From positions 372,001 to 436,000 of the forward strand of contig NZ_FTOG01000001.1 in NCBI RefSeq assembly GCF_900156655.1: a stretch of 64,000 nucleotides of DNA. The letters are read 5' to 3'. Origin of the DNA: Rhodobacter aestuarii (GTDB lineage Bacteria; Pseudomonadota; Alphaproteobacteria; Rhodobacterales; Rhodobacteraceae). Of the stretch, positions 10,126 to 19,569 are shown piece by piece. The notes under the pieces are model-generated. The model saw only the letters and a program-made list of their open reading frames with translations, had not been told where the DNA came from and did not search any database. The translations under genes and the position numbers were made by a program. The stretch's first letter is position 1, and the number at the start of each line of letters is the position of its first letter.

Positions 10126-10176
10126 GGAGCGCTTATGCTTCTGTTATGTGATGGAATTGTGACAGTTTAGGTGCGC

Positions 10177-10851
10177 TCAACGTAACGTGTCTAGCACTTC
10201 GGCAGCCATGGTCCGGGAGATCGGCTTGCGCTCGGCCAAAGCGCGCGCATCGAGCGCCGCCACCAAGGCCCGCGCCGTGCCCAAAGAGCGTTCCATACGC
10301 GGCACAAGCCAACTCACCAAAGTGGGTGGCACGATCAATTGCCGGTCGGAGAAAAGCTTGCCCAGAACCGCGCCCAAAAGCACATCATCGGGCGGCGCGA
10401 TATGCACTGCCGTGGTGGCCTCAAGGCGGCTTTTGAGGTCGGGCAGACGCAGGTGCCAATCGCGCGGCGGGCAATCGGCGGTGAAGAGCACCAAGCCCCC
10501 CTCGGCGGCGATCAGGTTCACCAGATGAAACGCCGCTTCTTCGGCGGCCGGGTCGCCGCCCATATGCTGGGCATCTTCCACCACCACAGCGCGCAGCGCG
10601 GCCAGCCGTTCCGCCCCGGCATCGGTCAATGCGCGCGCATCTATGATTTCGGCCTTGTGATCCTCGGCCCAGATCGCGCCCAGATGGGTCTTGCCTGCGC
10701 CTTCAGGGCCCACCAAGAGCATCCGGCCTGCGGGCCAATGCTCGGGCGTATCAAGGGCTGCCAGTGCCAGCGCATTGGCGCCTGCCACGAAGAAATCTTC
10801 GCGTCCCCGGGCTTGCCGCACCGGTAGGTCGAATGCCATTTGCCGCCCCAT
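10177..10851 (-). CDS. hdaA: DnaA-related AAA+ regulator HdaA
   Basis: A 224-residue protein related to the AAA+ part of DnaA but without the DNA-binding domain IV, as in Hda/HdaA, which with the sliding clamp promotes ATP hydrolysis by DnaA after initiation. It has a Walker A GPEGAGKTHLG near residue 50 and a Walker B-like VVVEDAQ. The N-terminus QMAFDLPVR resembles the clamp-binding QL[S/D]LP-type motif of Hda. The ATG at 10851 lies one base after the stop of the upstream permease gene, implying coupling; a longer frame upstream has no support. It is followed by ppk1. Confidence 0.88.
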   Translation of the reverse strand: MGRQMAFDLPVRQARGREDFFVAGANALALAALDTPEHWPAGRMLLVGPEGAGKTHLGAIWAEDHKAEIIDARALTDAGAERLAALRAVVVEDAQHMGGDPAAEEAAFHLVNLIAAEGGLVLFTADCPPRDWHLRLPDLKSRLEATTAVHIAPPDDVLLGAVLGKLFSDRQLIVPPTLVSWLVPRMERSLGTARALVAALDARALAERKPISRTMAAEVLDTLR

Positions 10852-10852
10852 C

Positions 10853-11968
10853 TTAGGCCTCATCCTCGGGGGTTTCGGTTGCATCGGAAAGGGTACTGGG
10901 GGTGTCTTCGTCTTGCCATTCAAGGCCGCGGTAAAGCCGCCCCTCGCGGTAATGATCCAGCGCAAAGCGGACCAGAACCCCGATCATCGCGGCAAGCGGA
11001 ACCGCCACCAGCATGCCCACAAAGCCAAACAGCGTGCCAAAGGCCGACAGCGCAAAGATCAGCCACAGCGGGTGCAGCCCGACCGAACTGCCGACCAGCC
11101 GCGGGGTGATGATATTGCCCTCGAGGAATTGGCCAACGGCAAAAATGCCCGCGACAATCCCGATCGAGAACCACTCCCCCCAAAACTGATAAAGCGCGAG
11201 CCCAATGGCGAGCACGCCGCCCACCAGCGCGCCGACATAGGGGATAAAGGTCAGCATGCCCGCGACCGCCCCGGCCAGCAGGCCAAAGGTCAATCCCGCC
11301 GCCATCAGCGCCACACCATAGAAGGTGGCCAAGATCAAACAAACCGAGATTTGCCCGCGCACAAAGCCCGAAAGCACCTTGTCGATTTGGCGGGCCAGTT
11401 CGCGGATCGTGGGCGCATGATCGCGCGGCAACAGCGCATCGACCTTGGCGACCATATTGTCCCAATCCAACAGCATGTAAAATGCCACGACCGGCACGAC
11501 GACAATGAAGACCAGCGCATTGACGACGCTCATCGCCGAGGAAAGCAGCGTTTGCGCCAGTTCCGCCCCGCGCGCCTTGATCGCATTGCCAACGCCCGCC
11601 AAGGCCTCGTTCGTGGCCGAGCCCGGCTCCATCAGCGAGGGGAAATGCGTGGTCAGAAAGGCTTGCAACCGCGCGGCAATTTCGGGCGCGGTTTCCACAA
11701 GCCCGGTCAACTGGCGCACCAGCGTGGGCAAAATGGCGAGCCCAATCACGACAAAGGCAGAGGTGGCGATAAAGGCAATGGTGGCCGTCGCCACCGCCCG
11801 GCTTGCGCCTGCGCGCTCTAGCCGGTCGGCCAGCGGATCAAGGAAGTAGGCAATGGCGCCGCCCACCAAGAAGGGCAGGATCACATCGCCCAACCCCCAA
11901 AGCACCACCACAAGCGCGCCCATGGCGACGCCCCAATAGGTAACCTGTTGCCGCACCGGCAAAGCCAT
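10853..11968 (-). CDS. AI-2E family (PerM-like) membrane permease
   Basis: A 371-residue inner-membrane protein of the AI-2E/PerM family with about eight hydrophobic segments and the characteristic long periplasmic/cytoplasmic middle part followed by closely spaced helices. Typical pieces are ILPFLVGGAIAYFLDPL near the N-terminus and PYVGALVGGVLAIGLAL with FLEGNIITPRLVGSSVGLHPLW (read in parts) near the C-terminus. Substrates differ between members (signals, ions), so none is assigned. It is the first gene of the minus-strand operon leading into hdaA, ppk1 and ppx. Confidence 0.9.
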   Translation of the reverse strand: MALPVRQQVTYWGVAMGALVVVLWGLGDVILPFLVGGAIAYFLDPLADRLERAGASRAVATATIAFIATSAFVVIGLAILPTLVRQLTGLVETAPEIAARLQAFLTTHFPSLMEPGSATNEALAGVGNAIKARGAELAQTLLSSAMSVVNALVFIVVVPVVAFYMLLDWDNMVAKVDALLPRDHAPTIRELARQIDKVLSGFVRGQISVCLILATFYGVALMAAGLTFGLLAGAVAGMLTFIPYVGALVGGVLAIGLALYQFWGEWFSIGIVAGIFAVGQFLEGNIITPRLVGSSVGLHPLWLIFALSAFGTLFGFVGMLVAVPLAAMIGVLVRFALDHYREGRLYRGLEWQDEDTPSTLSDATETPEDEA

Positions 11969-12104
11969 GAACTTCTCCCCACAATCCTTTGGACAAGATC
12001 GCGTTTTTGGCTTGCGGTTTCAAGTTTTTCTGCGTGCGCAGCAAAATTGTAACGCGTGTGTGACGCGCGTCATTGGGTGGCGTTGGGGCCCCTAAAGCCG
12101 TGGA

Positions 12105-12389
12105 TTATTCCACGATTTCCGGGGCGATGGTCATTTCCGCTTGCTTCGGCCCCGGGTAACGGAACACGATGCGTTTGAGCGGGGGCGGCGACATCCGTTC
12201 CAGCAAGCGGAACTTCACGGCGAATCCCTCTGCCTCCAGATAGGCCATCACTTCGGCCCCATCTTCGGGGGTGCCGCCGATCTGGCGCAACTCCACAATC
12301 CGCACACCGCGCAGATGGTGGCGCATCGCGTTGTAATCTGCCTCGGTCAGAAAGGTGCCGGGCATCGGAAGGGCAAATGCATCGCTCAT
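12105..12389 (-). CDS. Small protein of unknown function
   Basis: A 94-residue frame with normal GC-rich codon use that I do not recognise. It begins MSDAFALPMPG and has a mixed alpha/beta look, with hydrophobic strands around residues 29-38 and 66-77 and an acidic C-terminus. No signal peptide or membrane segment is seen. The ATG at 12389 is preferred to one four codons upstream. It lies upstream of the AI-2E permease gene on the same strand but with a gap of about 135 bases, so it may have its own promoter. Confidence 0.6.
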   Translation of the reverse strand: MSDAFALPMPGTFLTEADYNAMRHHLRGVRIVELRQIGGTPEDGAEVMAYLEAEGFAVKFRLLERMSPPPLKRIVFRYPGPKQAEMTIAPEIVE

Positions 12390-12531
12390 ACCTATAAGCA
12401 TGATCAGCCTCGCCGCGAGCGCAAGCGCGAAAATGCGCGCATGGTTTCACAATGCGCGGCGGCTTGCTCAAATCGGGGGCGACAGGCGCCCCCTTGCCGA
12501 TTGAAGCCGCGTTTCATCGTCGCGCCCACCA

Positions 12532-12933
12532 TTATTCGGCCGGTTCGGGCACGCGCACCTGCGTCAGTTTGCCCTGAAACCGTGCATCGCCAACATGAAA
12601 CGCGCCGCTGCCATTCCAATTGGCATCGACGGTGAATTCGCCAAAGAAAGGCGCAAGATAGGCGCGGTCGCGCGGCCCGCGCGCGGTAACAACGACCTGA
12701 CCTTGAAGCCCCCCCAGCAGCCCCAAGGCGCCACGCTCGGGCGAAAGCTCCATCACCCCTTTGGCGTGGCCATTGAATTCTTGCGGCGTATTGACCCGTG
12801 TGCGCATCAGCCCATGCAGGCTGGCATCTAGCAGGCGTGTTTCAGGATTGACGGCCAGTTCGATGGAAAGCGTAGCTGCCCCGGCGCGGGCAGTTTCGAA
12901 ATCCAACCGGACGATATAGAGACCTTGGGGCAT
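12532..12933 (-). CDS. Hypothetical protein
   Basis: A 133-residue protein with no family I recognise. The start at 12933 has an AAAGG ribosome binding site and gives MPQGLYIVRLDFET; the longer frame upstream is Cys/Arg/Pro-rich and unlike protein. The body alternates short beta-like strands (VRLDFE, LSIELAVN, VVVTARG, FTVDANWNGSGAF), suggesting a small beta-sandwich or lipocalin-like cytoplasmic protein. No signal peptide. Neighbours give no functional clue. Confidence 0.6.
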   Translation of the reverse strand: MPQGLYIVRLDFETARAGAATLSIELAVNPETRLLDASLHGLMRTRVNTPQEFNGHAKGVMELSPERGALGLLGGLQGQVVVTARGPRDRAYLAPFFGEFTVDANWNGSGAFHVGDARFQGKLTQVRVPEPAE

Positions 12934-13157
12934 TGGGGGTGACCTTTCTTGGCGCGGTATGTGCGTGACTCGGAAAAAGGCGCGGACCGAGCGGCCGGTC
13001 CAACGCGGGCTCTCGCACGTTGGGCCGATGGATGCGCAGGAAGGCCGGAGCCGCACACCCGGTGGCAGGGCGGCAGCGAGGACGCAGGCAAGCGGCGAAA
13101 CGTCGCACAACTATAAGCTGAGTCGCGCAAATCGCCTAGCGGTTTTGCGCAGGCCGC

Positions 13158-13649
13158 TCAGTCGAGATCGAGCCAAAGCGCGCCATTTCGGTACCCGCCA
13201 CGGATCACTTTGCCCGGTGACAGCTGATCGGGAAACGCCTCGGTCCAATCTCGAAACCGATCATTGCTGACGATCCGGGCGCCCATATCTTGGGCTGCCG
13301 CGAGCAGGGTCGGGTCTGCGGGCTGGCCTTTGGGCACCACCAGCACCTGCGCCGTGGGCAGGCCGATCCGGCGTGCAAGCACAGCATCATCTTGGTAGCG
13401 GCCGCCGAGCTTGTAGCCCGCATTGGCATCAAACACGACGCCGGCGCGGAACCCGGCGGCTTGCAACCGCGCCACGAGCTCGACCACCGGCTCCAGCGCG
13501 GGGGTGTTATCGCGCCAATGCATCACGTTCGAGCCGTCAATCAAGATCGTGGGGCGCTTTCGGTCGCGCCGCCAGCGCCGCAACTCCAAGAATGAATAGA
13601 CAAAGGCCAGACCAATCAGGAACGGCAAGCTTTCAAAAAAGAGATCCAT
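13158..13649 (-). CDS. Membrane-anchored NYN/Zc3h12a-like ribonuclease domain protein
   Basis: A 163-residue protein with an N-terminal membrane helix (about residues 5-22), a basic linker, and then a PIN-like fold: TILIDGSNVMHW with D38 and N41, VVFDANAG near residue 80, and IVSNDRFRDW near 135. The DGSN and ND-F-D signatures are those of the NYN/Zc3h12a RNase family, whose acidic residues bind a metal and cleave RNA. The helix suggests that the nuclease faces the cytoplasm while bound to the inner membrane. It is divergent from proS. RNA target unknown. Confidence 0.78.
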   Translation of the reverse strand: MDLFFESLPFLIGLAFVYSFLELRRWRRDRKRPTILIDGSNVMHWRDNTPALEPVVELVARLQAAGFRAGVVFDANAGYKLGGRYQDDAVLARRIGLPTAQVLVVPKGQPADPTLLAAAQDMGARIVSNDRFRDWTEAFPDQLSPGKVIRGGYRNGALWLDLD

Positions 13650-13825
13650 AGGGTTCCTTGATCAGACTTCGGCAAATACAGTCCGCAGAATGTCAGGTTT
13701 GCCGGGGAGGGGGGAAGGCGGCTGATCGCCCGGCCTCTGGTCTTTCGCCCCATCTTGCCCCGCGCCCCGGTTTCCGCTAGCCCCATTGCCAAAGAACTCA
13801 CCGAAACTCTGCCAGAGGCCCGCCC

Positions 13826-15163
13826 ATGCGCCTGTCCCGCTACTTCCTCCCCGTTCTCAAGGAAAACCCCGCCGAGGCGCAGATTGTCAGCCACCGGCTG
13901 ATGCTGCGCGCTGGTATGATCAAGCAGCAGGCGGCGGGGATCTATTCTTGGCTGCCCTTGGGCTTCAAAGTGCTCAAACGCATTGAGCAGATCGTGCATG
14001 AAGAGCAAATCCGCGCCGGTCACATTCCGCTGCTGATGCCGACGCTGCAACCGGCTGATCTGTGGCGCGAGTCGGGCCGCTATGATGATTACGGCCAAGA
14101 GATGCTGCGCATCAAAGACCGCCATGATCGCGATATGCTTTACGGGCCCACCAACGAAGAGATGATCACCGACATCTTCCGCGCCCATGTCAGTTCTTAC
14201 AAAGAACTGCCGCTGACGCTTTACCACATCCAGTGGAAATTCCGCGACGAGGTGCGCCCGCGCTTTGGCGTGATGCGGGGCCGCGAGTTCTATATGAAAG
14301 ATGGCTACAGCTTCGACCTTACCCGCGAAGATGCGCTGCATGCCTACAACCGCCATATGGTCAGCTACCTGCGCACCTATGAGCGGATGGGCCTGACCGC
14401 GATCCCGATGCGCGCAGCCTCGGGCCCGATTGGCGGCGACAACACCCATGAATTCTTGGTGCTCGCGCAAACCGGCGAAAGCGAAGTCTTCTACGATGCG
14501 AAAGTGCCGGAACTGAAACTGGGCGACCGCGAAGTGGATTACGACGACCGCGATGCAGTGGCGGCGATCTGCGACGAGTTCACCACGCTCTACGCCCGCA
14601 CCGATGAAACCCATGACGAGGCGGTCTTCAACGAGATCCCGGAAGAGCGTCGTTGCGTGGGCCGTGGCATTGAAGTTGGCCAAATCTTCTACTTCGGCAC
14701 CAAATATTCCGAAGCGATGGGCGCGACCGTTTCCACCCCCGATGGCACCCGCGTGCCGGTGGAAATGGGCTCGCACGGGATTGGCGTGTCGCGTCTGCTT
14801 GGCGCGCTGATCGAAGCGAACCATGACGACAAAGGCATCATTTGGCCCGAGGGCGTGACGCCGTTCCATTGCGGCATCGTCAACCTCAAACAAGGCGATG
14901 CGGCGACCGACAGTGCCTGTAATGCGCTTTACAAAGCCCTGACCGAAAAAGGTCTTGAGCCGCTTTATGACGACCGTGAAGAACGCGCAGGTGCGAAATT
15001 CGCCACCATGGATCTGATCGGCTTGCCGTGGCGCATCACTGTGGGGCCGCGTGGCCTTGGCAATGGCGTGGTCGAGCTGACCTCGCGCCGCAGCGGTGAA
15101 AGTGAAGAGATGTCGCTGGAAGCGGCGGTGGCGCGCGTGGCCGAGATTTACGCAAATCACTAA
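13826..15163 (+). CDS. proS: Prolyl-tRNA synthetase
   Basis: A 445-residue class II synthetase charging tRNA-Pro. It shows the N-terminal [15 protein letters not shown], motif 1 PLLMPTLQP region, motif 2 [17 protein letters not shown], and motif 3 [13 protein letters not shown], followed by the anticodon-binding domain. It lacks the large editing insert of the E. coli enzyme; this short form of about 440 residues is usual in alphaproteobacteria. No Ybak-type editing partner is adjacent. The gene stands alone; a weak 5-bp hairpin (CGCCC/GGGCG) follows the stop near 15170. Confidence 0.97.
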   Translation: MRLSRYFLPVLKENPAEAQIVSHRLMLRAGMIKQQAAGIYSWLPLGFKVLKRIEQIVHEEQIRAGHIPLLMPTLQPADLWRESGRYDDYGQEMLRIKDRHDRDMLYGPTNEEMITDIFRAHVSSYKELPLTLYHIQWKFRDEVRPRFGVMRGREFYMKDGYSFDLTREDALHAYNRHMVSYLRTYERMGLTAIPMRAASGPIGGDNTHEFLVLAQTGESEVFYDAKVPELKLGDREVDYDDRDAVAAICDEFTTLYARTDETHDEAVFNEIPEERRCVGRGIEVGQIFYFGTKYSEAMGATVSTPDGTRVPVEMGSHGIGVSRLLGALIEANHDDKGIIWPEGVTPFHCGIVNLKQGDAATDSACNALYKALTEKGLEPLYDDREERAGAKFATMDLIGLPWRITVGPRGLGNGVVELTSRRSGESEEMSLEAAVARVAEIYANH

Positions 15164-15350
15164 GGTTTTCGCCCTTTCGGGCGGGTGTTTGGGGCGCGTG
15201 CGGGCAACCGTGCGCGCCTTTTTCGTTCACGTTCAGGCACGATTAGTTGACTGGGTTTGAGCCATTTTTCCCGTTTTGGAACATTGATTTAGCGCGCGTG
15301 CAGTCAATCTTTCACGGGCAGACAAACACTCTGTCTGAAGGAAGACTGAT

Positions 15351-15986
15351 ATGAAAAAACTCGCTCTTGTGGCCGCTGCGGCGGCTGGTTTTGCTGCACC
15401 TGCTTTTGCGGGTGGTTTGAATACGCCCGTGGTTGAAGCGGCTCCCACCGCGCCCGCGCCCTTTGTGGCCTCGACCGGGAAATGGGATGGCTTTTATGGC
15501 GGGGTTACCGCTGGGGCGGTGACCGGTGGCCGCGCGACCTATAAAAACGCTACTGCGCCCGATACCTCCGATAGCCTTGGCAGCGGCAGCTATGGGGTCT
15601 TTGGGGGCTACAACCTGCAACGCGGGTCGCTGGTTTATGGCGGCGAACTGTCGCTGCAAGCGGCGGATGTCGACACCGACAACGGCCCTGCGCATTTCAA
15701 CAACCTGCTTGATGTGAAGGCACGCCTTGGCTGGGCCTATGGCGATGCGCTGCCCTATGCCTTTGTGGGCTATTCGCGCGGGCAGTGGAACAACGGTGAC
15801 GGCCAAACCAATGACGACGCCGATGGCGTGAACTACGGGCTTGGCGTGGATTATGCGGTGAACGATCAGTGGCAGGTCGGGGCCGAATTTATCCGCCGCG
15901 AATTGGATACCGATTTCAACGGCACCGCGAACAGCGTGGAGCAAAACTTCAACGCGGTTCAACTGCGTGCGGCTTACCGCTTCTGA
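15351..15986 (+). CDS. Outer-membrane beta-barrel protein
   Basis: A 211-residue exported protein with a clear signal peptide (MKKLALVAAAAAGFAAPAFA, cleavage after residue 20) and a body of alternating strands ending in the C-terminal aromatic AAYRF, the outer-membrane sorting signal. WDGFYGGVTAG and LGVDYAVNDQWQVGAEF are typical of small Opa/OmpW-like porin-type barrels of Rhodobacterales. It likely sits in the outer membrane as an eight-stranded barrel. Function unknown. It has a GGAAG ribosome binding site, its own terminator and no co-transcribed gene. Confidence 0.85.
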   Translation: MKKLALVAAAAAGFAAPAFAGGLNTPVVEAAPTAPAPFVASTGKWDGFYGGVTAGAVTGGRATYKNATAPDTSDSLGSGSYGVFGGYNLQRGSLVYGGELSLQAADVDTDNGPAHFNNLLDVKARLGWAYGDALPYAFVGYSRGQWNNGDGQTNDDADGVNYGLGVDYAVNDQWQVGAEFIRRELDTDFNGTANSVEQNFNAVQLRAAYRF

Positions 15987-16016
15987 TTGGCGTCCTCCTG
16001 AACACACGCCCTCATG

Positions 16017-16049
16017 CGCCCCCGCTGGTCTGCCCGGCGGGGGCGTTTG
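16017..16049 (+). terminator. Terminator of the outer-membrane protein gene
   Basis: A 9-bp stem (CGCCCCCGC with GCGGGGGCG) with an 11-base loop is followed by TTTGC, 30 bases after the stop codon. Confidence 0.6.
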
Positions 16050-16103
16050 CACTTGCGATCCTGCGCTATTTGGGGCCTTGCGCCTTTGCCACAGGCGCAG
16101 TTC

Positions 16104-16132
16104 TTGACAGTTTCACTCTATCGGCGCATAGC
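16104..16132 (+). promoter_or_regulatory. Candidate thrS promoter
   Basis: A perfect TTGACA -35 is followed 17 bases later by CATAGC, a weak -10. It lies 62 bases upstream of the thrS ATG. Confidence 0.35.
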
Positions 16133-16193
16133 AGCCAAGATACATAACCCGCAACCGGGCGTTCCGTGGGCGCCAAACTGACGAGGAGGACAT

Positions 16194-18140
16194 ATGTCCC
16201 AGGTCACTCTTTCTTTCCCCGATGGCAATAAACGCGACTATCCGGCTGGTGTGACAGCGGCGGAAGTGGCGGCGTCCATTTCCAATTCGCTCGCCAAGGC
16301 GGCGATCTCGGCGCAGATTGATGATGCGCATTGGGATTTGCAGTGGCCGATCACCAAAGACGCGCGCATCTCCATCAATACGATGAAAGACCCGGTGCCG
16401 GCGCTCGAACTCATTCGCCATGACCTGGCCCATATCATGGCGCGCGCGGTTCAAGAGATTTGGCCCGATGTGAAAGTGACCATTGGCCCGGTGCGCGATG
16501 CGGGCTGGTTTTACGACTTCGACCGCGAAGAGCCCTTTACCCCCGAAGATCTGGGCGAGATCGAAGCGCGGATGAAGAAGATCATCAATGCGCGCGAGCC
16601 GGTGAAAACCGAAGTGTGGTCGCGCGAGGCGGCGCTCAAGCATTACGAAGAAACGAACGAGCCTTATAAGGTCGAACTCGTCAACCGCATCCCCGAAGAC
16701 CAAGACCTGCGCATGTATTGGCACGGGCCTTGGCAAGACCTGTGCCGCGGCCCGCACCTGCAACATACCGGGCAAGTGCCTGCGGATGCGTTCAAGCTGA
16801 CCCATGTGGCGGGCGCTTACTGGCTGGGCGATAGCGCGCGCCCGATGCTGCAACGCATCTATGGCATTGCCTTCCGCTCGCGTGATGACCTCAAAGCGCA
16901 TATGATGATGCTGGAAGAGGCCGCGAAACGCGACCACCGCAAGCTCGGCAAAGAGATGGACCTCTTCCATATGCAAGAAGAGGCGCCGGGGCAGGTGTTC
17001 TGGCACCCGAATGGCTGGACCATCTACACCCAGCTGCAAGATTATATGCGCCGTCGTCAGCGCGCCGATGGCTATGTTGAGGTGAACACGCCGCAAGTGG
17101 TGAACCGCAAGCTGTGGGAAGCCTCGGGCCACTGGGATAACTACCGCGAAAACATGTTCATCGTTGAGGTGGACGAGGATGGCGCGCGTGAAAAGGTCAT
17201 CAACGCGCTCAAGCCGATGAACTGCCCCTGCCACGTGCAAATCTTCAACCACGGGCTCAAGTCCTACCGCGATCTGCCGCTGCGGATGGCGGAATTTGGC
17301 TCCTGTGCGCGGTATGAACCCTCGGGCGCGCTGCATGGCATCATGCGGGTACGCGGCTTCACCCAAGATGACGCGCATATCTTCTGCACCGAAGAGCAGA
17401 TCGAAGCCGAAACGAAGAAGTTCATCGACTTCCTTGCCGCGATTTATTCCGATCTTGGCTTTGACAAATGGCGCATCAAACTTTCGACCCGCCCCGATAA
17501 GCGGATCGGCTCGGAAGAAAGCTGGGATCATGCCGAGGCGGCGTTGGCCAATGCGGTGACCGCTGCGGGCTATGAGTATGAAATCTTCCCGGGCGAGGGG
17601 GCCTTCTATGGTCCGAAGCTTGAATTCGTGCTGACCGATGCGATTGGTCGGGATTGGCAATGCGGGACGCTGCAAGTGGACCCGAACCTGCCCGAACGGC
17701 TGGATGCGCATTACATCGGGGCCGATGGGGCCAAGCATCGCCCGATCATGCTACACCGCGCTTGCCTCGGCTCGTTCGAGCGGTTCATCGGCATGTTGAT
17801 CGAGAACTTCGCAGGCAAGATGCCGCTGTGGTTGGCGCCGCGGCAGGTGGTGGTCGCCTCGATCGTTTCGGAAGCCGATGATTATGTGGAAGAAGTGGCG
17901 GCCAAGTTGATCGAAGCGGGGATTCGCGCGGAATGCGATACCCGCAATGAAAAGATCAACTACAAGGTGCGCGAGCATAGCCTTGGCAAAGTGCCCTATA
18001 TCTTTGCGATCGGCATGAAAGAGGTGGAAAACCGGACCGTCTCGGTGCGCCGTTTGGGCGATAACCGCACCGAAACCGTGGCGCTGGACGAGATCATCGC
18101 GACCCTGACCACCGAGGCAACGCCGCCTGATTTGCGCTGA
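16194..18140 (+). CDS. thrS: Threonyl-tRNA synthetase
   Basis: A 648-residue class II synthetase charging tRNA-Thr. Domains in order: TGS (residues 1-60), the N2 editing domain with [12 protein letters not shown] (HxxxH near residue 75) and the Cys-containing [10 protein letters not shown], the catalytic core with the zinc-binding cysteine in [10 protein letters not shown], and the anticodon-binding domain from about 545. Length is normal. The start has a GAGGAGG ribosome binding site. A strong terminator follows. Confidence 0.97.
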   Translation: MSQVTLSFPDGNKRDYPAGVTAAEVAASISNSLAKAAISAQIDDAHWDLQWPITKDARISINTMKDPVPALELIRHDLAHIMARAVQEIWPDVKVTIGPVRDAGWFYDFDREEPFTPEDLGEIEARMKKIINAREPVKTEVWSREAALKHYEETNEPYKVELVNRIPEDQDLRMYWHGPWQDLCRGPHLQHTGQVPADAFKLTHVAGAYWLGDSARPMLQRIYGIAFRSRDDLKAHMMMLEEAAKRDHRKLGKEMDLFHMQEEAPGQVFWHPNGWTIYTQLQDYMRRRQRADGYVEVNTPQVVNRKLWEASGHWDNYRENMFIVEVDEDGAREKVINALKPMNCPCHVQIFNHGLKSYRDLPLRMAEFGSCARYEPSGALHGIMRVRGFTQDDAHIFCTEEQIEAETKKFIDFLAAIYSDLGFDKWRIKLSTRPDKRIGSEESWDHAEAALANAVTAAGYEYEIFPGEGAFYGPKLEFVLTDAIGRDWQCGTLQVDPNLPERLDAHYIGADGAKHRPIMLHRACLGSFERFIGMLIENFAGKMPLWLAPRQVVVASIVSEADDYVEEVAAKLIEAGIRAECDTRNEKINYKVREHSLGKVPYIFAIGMKEVENRTVSVRRLGDNRTETVALDEIIATLTTEATPPDLR

Positions 18141-18166
18141 AAAAGGGCAATGAATTTTTTTCTGGC

Positions 18167-18198
18167 AGCGGGGGGCACATGTCCCCCGCTACTTTTTT
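18167..18198 (+). terminator. Intrinsic terminator of thrS
   Basis: An 8-bp stem (AGCGGGGG with CCCCCGCT) is followed by AC and a run of six T. Confidence 0.85.
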
Positions 18199-18495
18199 GA
18201 ACGCTTGATCTTTTTGGGGCAGGAACTCGCCCCTTGGTTGCGCAAATGTTGTGCAATTAACCGCCTCCTCGCGCTGAACCTCCTGTGAAACAAGGCAAAT
18301 TGGACAAATTGACGCAAGGTCTTGAACCCCGGCCTGCGGCGCTTTGACCGTTGCTTTTTGGGGCACGTGTGGCAGGCTTCCCCTCGCGTGGGCAAACTCT
18401 TTCTACCGCTCCCTCCTGGGGCAGCCGGGGAATTGAAAGTCAGGGCTGCACGTCTTGCGGCAATGAAGCCGCGGGATCACTACGAGGAGAGAAAT

Positions 18496-18702
18496 ATGGC
18501 TACCGGAACCGTGAAATGGTTCAACACCACCAAGGGCTACGGCTTTATCGCCCCCGATGGCGGCGGCAAGGACGTTTTCGTTCATATCTCGGCGGTTGAA
18601 CGCGCCGGGCTGAAGTCGCTTAGCGATAACCAGAAGATCAGCTTCGAACTGATCTCGGGCCGCGATGGCCGCTCGTCGGCCGGTGAGCTCAAACTGCTCT
18701 GA
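18496..18702 (+). CDS. cspA: Cold-shock protein
   Basis: A 68-residue single-domain cold-shock protein that binds single-stranded RNA and DNA. It has RNP1 KGYGFIAP and RNP2 VFVHISAV on the OB fold. The ATG at 18496 has a strong GAGGAGAG ribosome binding site. The 297 bases between the thrS terminator and this start contain no gene that I can support, so the transcript may carry a long leader, as is common for csp genes; I saw no specific cold box. A terminator follows. Whether it is cold-induced cannot be told. Confidence 0.95.
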   Translation: MATGTVKWFNTTKGYGFIAPDGGGKDVFVHISAVERAGLKSLSDNQKISFELISGRDGRSSAGELKLL

Positions 18703-18724
18703 ACGACGGGTAGTGTCGTCGAAG

Positions 18725-18754
18725 GCCCGCGGCGCCCACGCGGGCTCTTCTTTT
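18725..18754 (+). terminator. Intrinsic terminator of the cold-shock gene
   Basis: A 7-bp stem (GCCCGCG with CGCGGGC) is followed by TCTTCTTTT. Confidence 0.8.
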
Positions 18755-18809
18755 AGCTATTCGTTTGTTCCTTTGGAGGCTTGACCGGGCCCTGCCGGTC
18801 GGCCTCACC

Positions 18810-19085
18810 TCAATCTTCCAAATCACCCGGGCTCAGCCCAAGCGCGGTTGCCAGCGTGGCCATTTGCGCAGGCGAAAGCGCCTGTTGGCGCGCTTCGGCG
18901 GCGGTGATGGTTTGCGCCGAAATCCCAGAAATCTCTGCCAGATCTTGCACACTAAAGCGCGCAGCGCGGCGCCATGCCATGAGCGGAGAGGCCCCGGCAT
19001 TCAGCCAAGCCACCTGCGTCCAGTAATCCGGTTCGGCACCGGTGCGGGCTGCCGTATTGCTCAGGCGCTCTTTCAAAGCGGTCAT
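18810..19085 (-). CDS. Small XRE-type helix-turn-helix protein
   Basis: A 91-residue protein whose C-terminal half is a Cro/CI-type helix-turn-helix: FSVQDLAEISGISAQTITAAEAR followed by LSPAQMATLATALGLSPGDL. The N-terminal 40 residues (MTALKERLS...) include two tryptophans and may be a dimerisation or sensing part. The ATG at 19085 has an excellent GGAGG ribosome binding site. A perfect 9-bp inverted repeat lies 42-74 bases upstream, a plausible autoregulatory operator. No toxin gene is adjacent, so it is not an evident toxin-antitoxin pair. Targets unknown. Confidence 0.72.
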   Translation of the reverse strand: MTALKERLSNTAARTGAEPDYWTQVAWLNAGASPLMAWRRAARFSVQDLAEISGISAQTITAAEARQQALSPAQMATLATALGLSPGDLED

Positions 19086-19126
19086 CGTGCCTCCTGCACG
19101 TCCCCGACTTGGCGCAGGGATCATGG

Positions 19127-19159
19127 CTCTATCATGCTCTCACTCAGCCTATGATAGAG
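19127..19159. repeat. Inverted repeat upstream of the XRE gene (candidate operator)
   Basis: CTCTATCAT at 19127-19135 and ATGATAGAG at 19151-19159 form a perfect 9-bp dyad with a 15-base centre. On the minus strand the two arms sit 42 to 74 bases before the XRE start codon, where a promoter would be. The AT-rich arms stand out in GC-rich DNA. Confidence 0.6.
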
Positions 19160-19242
19160 TTAAGACCGTCTCGAAATTTGTTGGAATCACGGCATTTTCA
19201 AGGTTAACGAAGCCTTGCCGTGATGCCGATATTGGGGCCGTT

Positions 19243-19569
19243 TTAGCCGCCCAGTTGTGCGGCTTGGGAGTCTTTGGTCCAGCCCAGCGTGAGCCCATTG
19301 CCGCGAATGACCGGGCGTTTCATCAAGGTGGGATGGGCGGCAATCAGCGCGGCCACGGGCTGCGCGCGCTCATCATCGGACAGCTTGCGCCATGTCATGG
19401 AGGCGCGGTTCACCAGCTTCTCGCCAAAGGCGGCCTCAAACTCGGCAATTTCGTCGGGGCTGAGCGGTTCGGCGCGCACATCGCGCAGCACGGGTGCTTT
19501 GCCTGCCTCGGTCAGCGCGGCCAGCGCCTTTTGCACCGTGCCGCAGGTCTTGATGCCATAAACGATCAT
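19243..19569 (-). CDS. ArsC/Spx/YffB-like thioredoxin-fold protein
   Basis: A 108-residue protein of the arsenate reductase-like family with MIVYGIKTCGTVQKAL at the N-terminus: a single active cysteine followed by Gly-Thr-Val instead of the second cysteine of Spx. The KRPVIRGNGLTLGW block near residue 85 matches the conserved RP-[VLI] cis-proline region. YffB-type members are glutathione-dependent thiol reductases of unclear substrate rather than arsenate reductases. The start overlaps the end of lolD by four bases (ATGA), so it is the third gene of the lol operon. Confidence 0.8.
   Translation of the reverse strand: MIVYGIKTCGTVQKALAALTEAGKAPVLRDVRAEPLSPDEIAEFEAAFGEKLVNRASMTWRKLSDDERAQPVAALIAAHPTLMKRPVIRGNGLTLGWTKDSQAAQLGG

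Noticed and set aside
13616-15160. A 514-codon minus-strand frame opposite proS
   Set aside because: Antisense shadow of a clear prolyl-tRNA synthetase; no motif of any family.
18810-19569. Toxin-antitoxin pair (XRE protein plus ArsC-like protein)
   Set aside because: The ArsC-like gene overlaps lolD rather than the XRE gene, and has a thioredoxin fold with a redox cysteine; there is no toxin signature.
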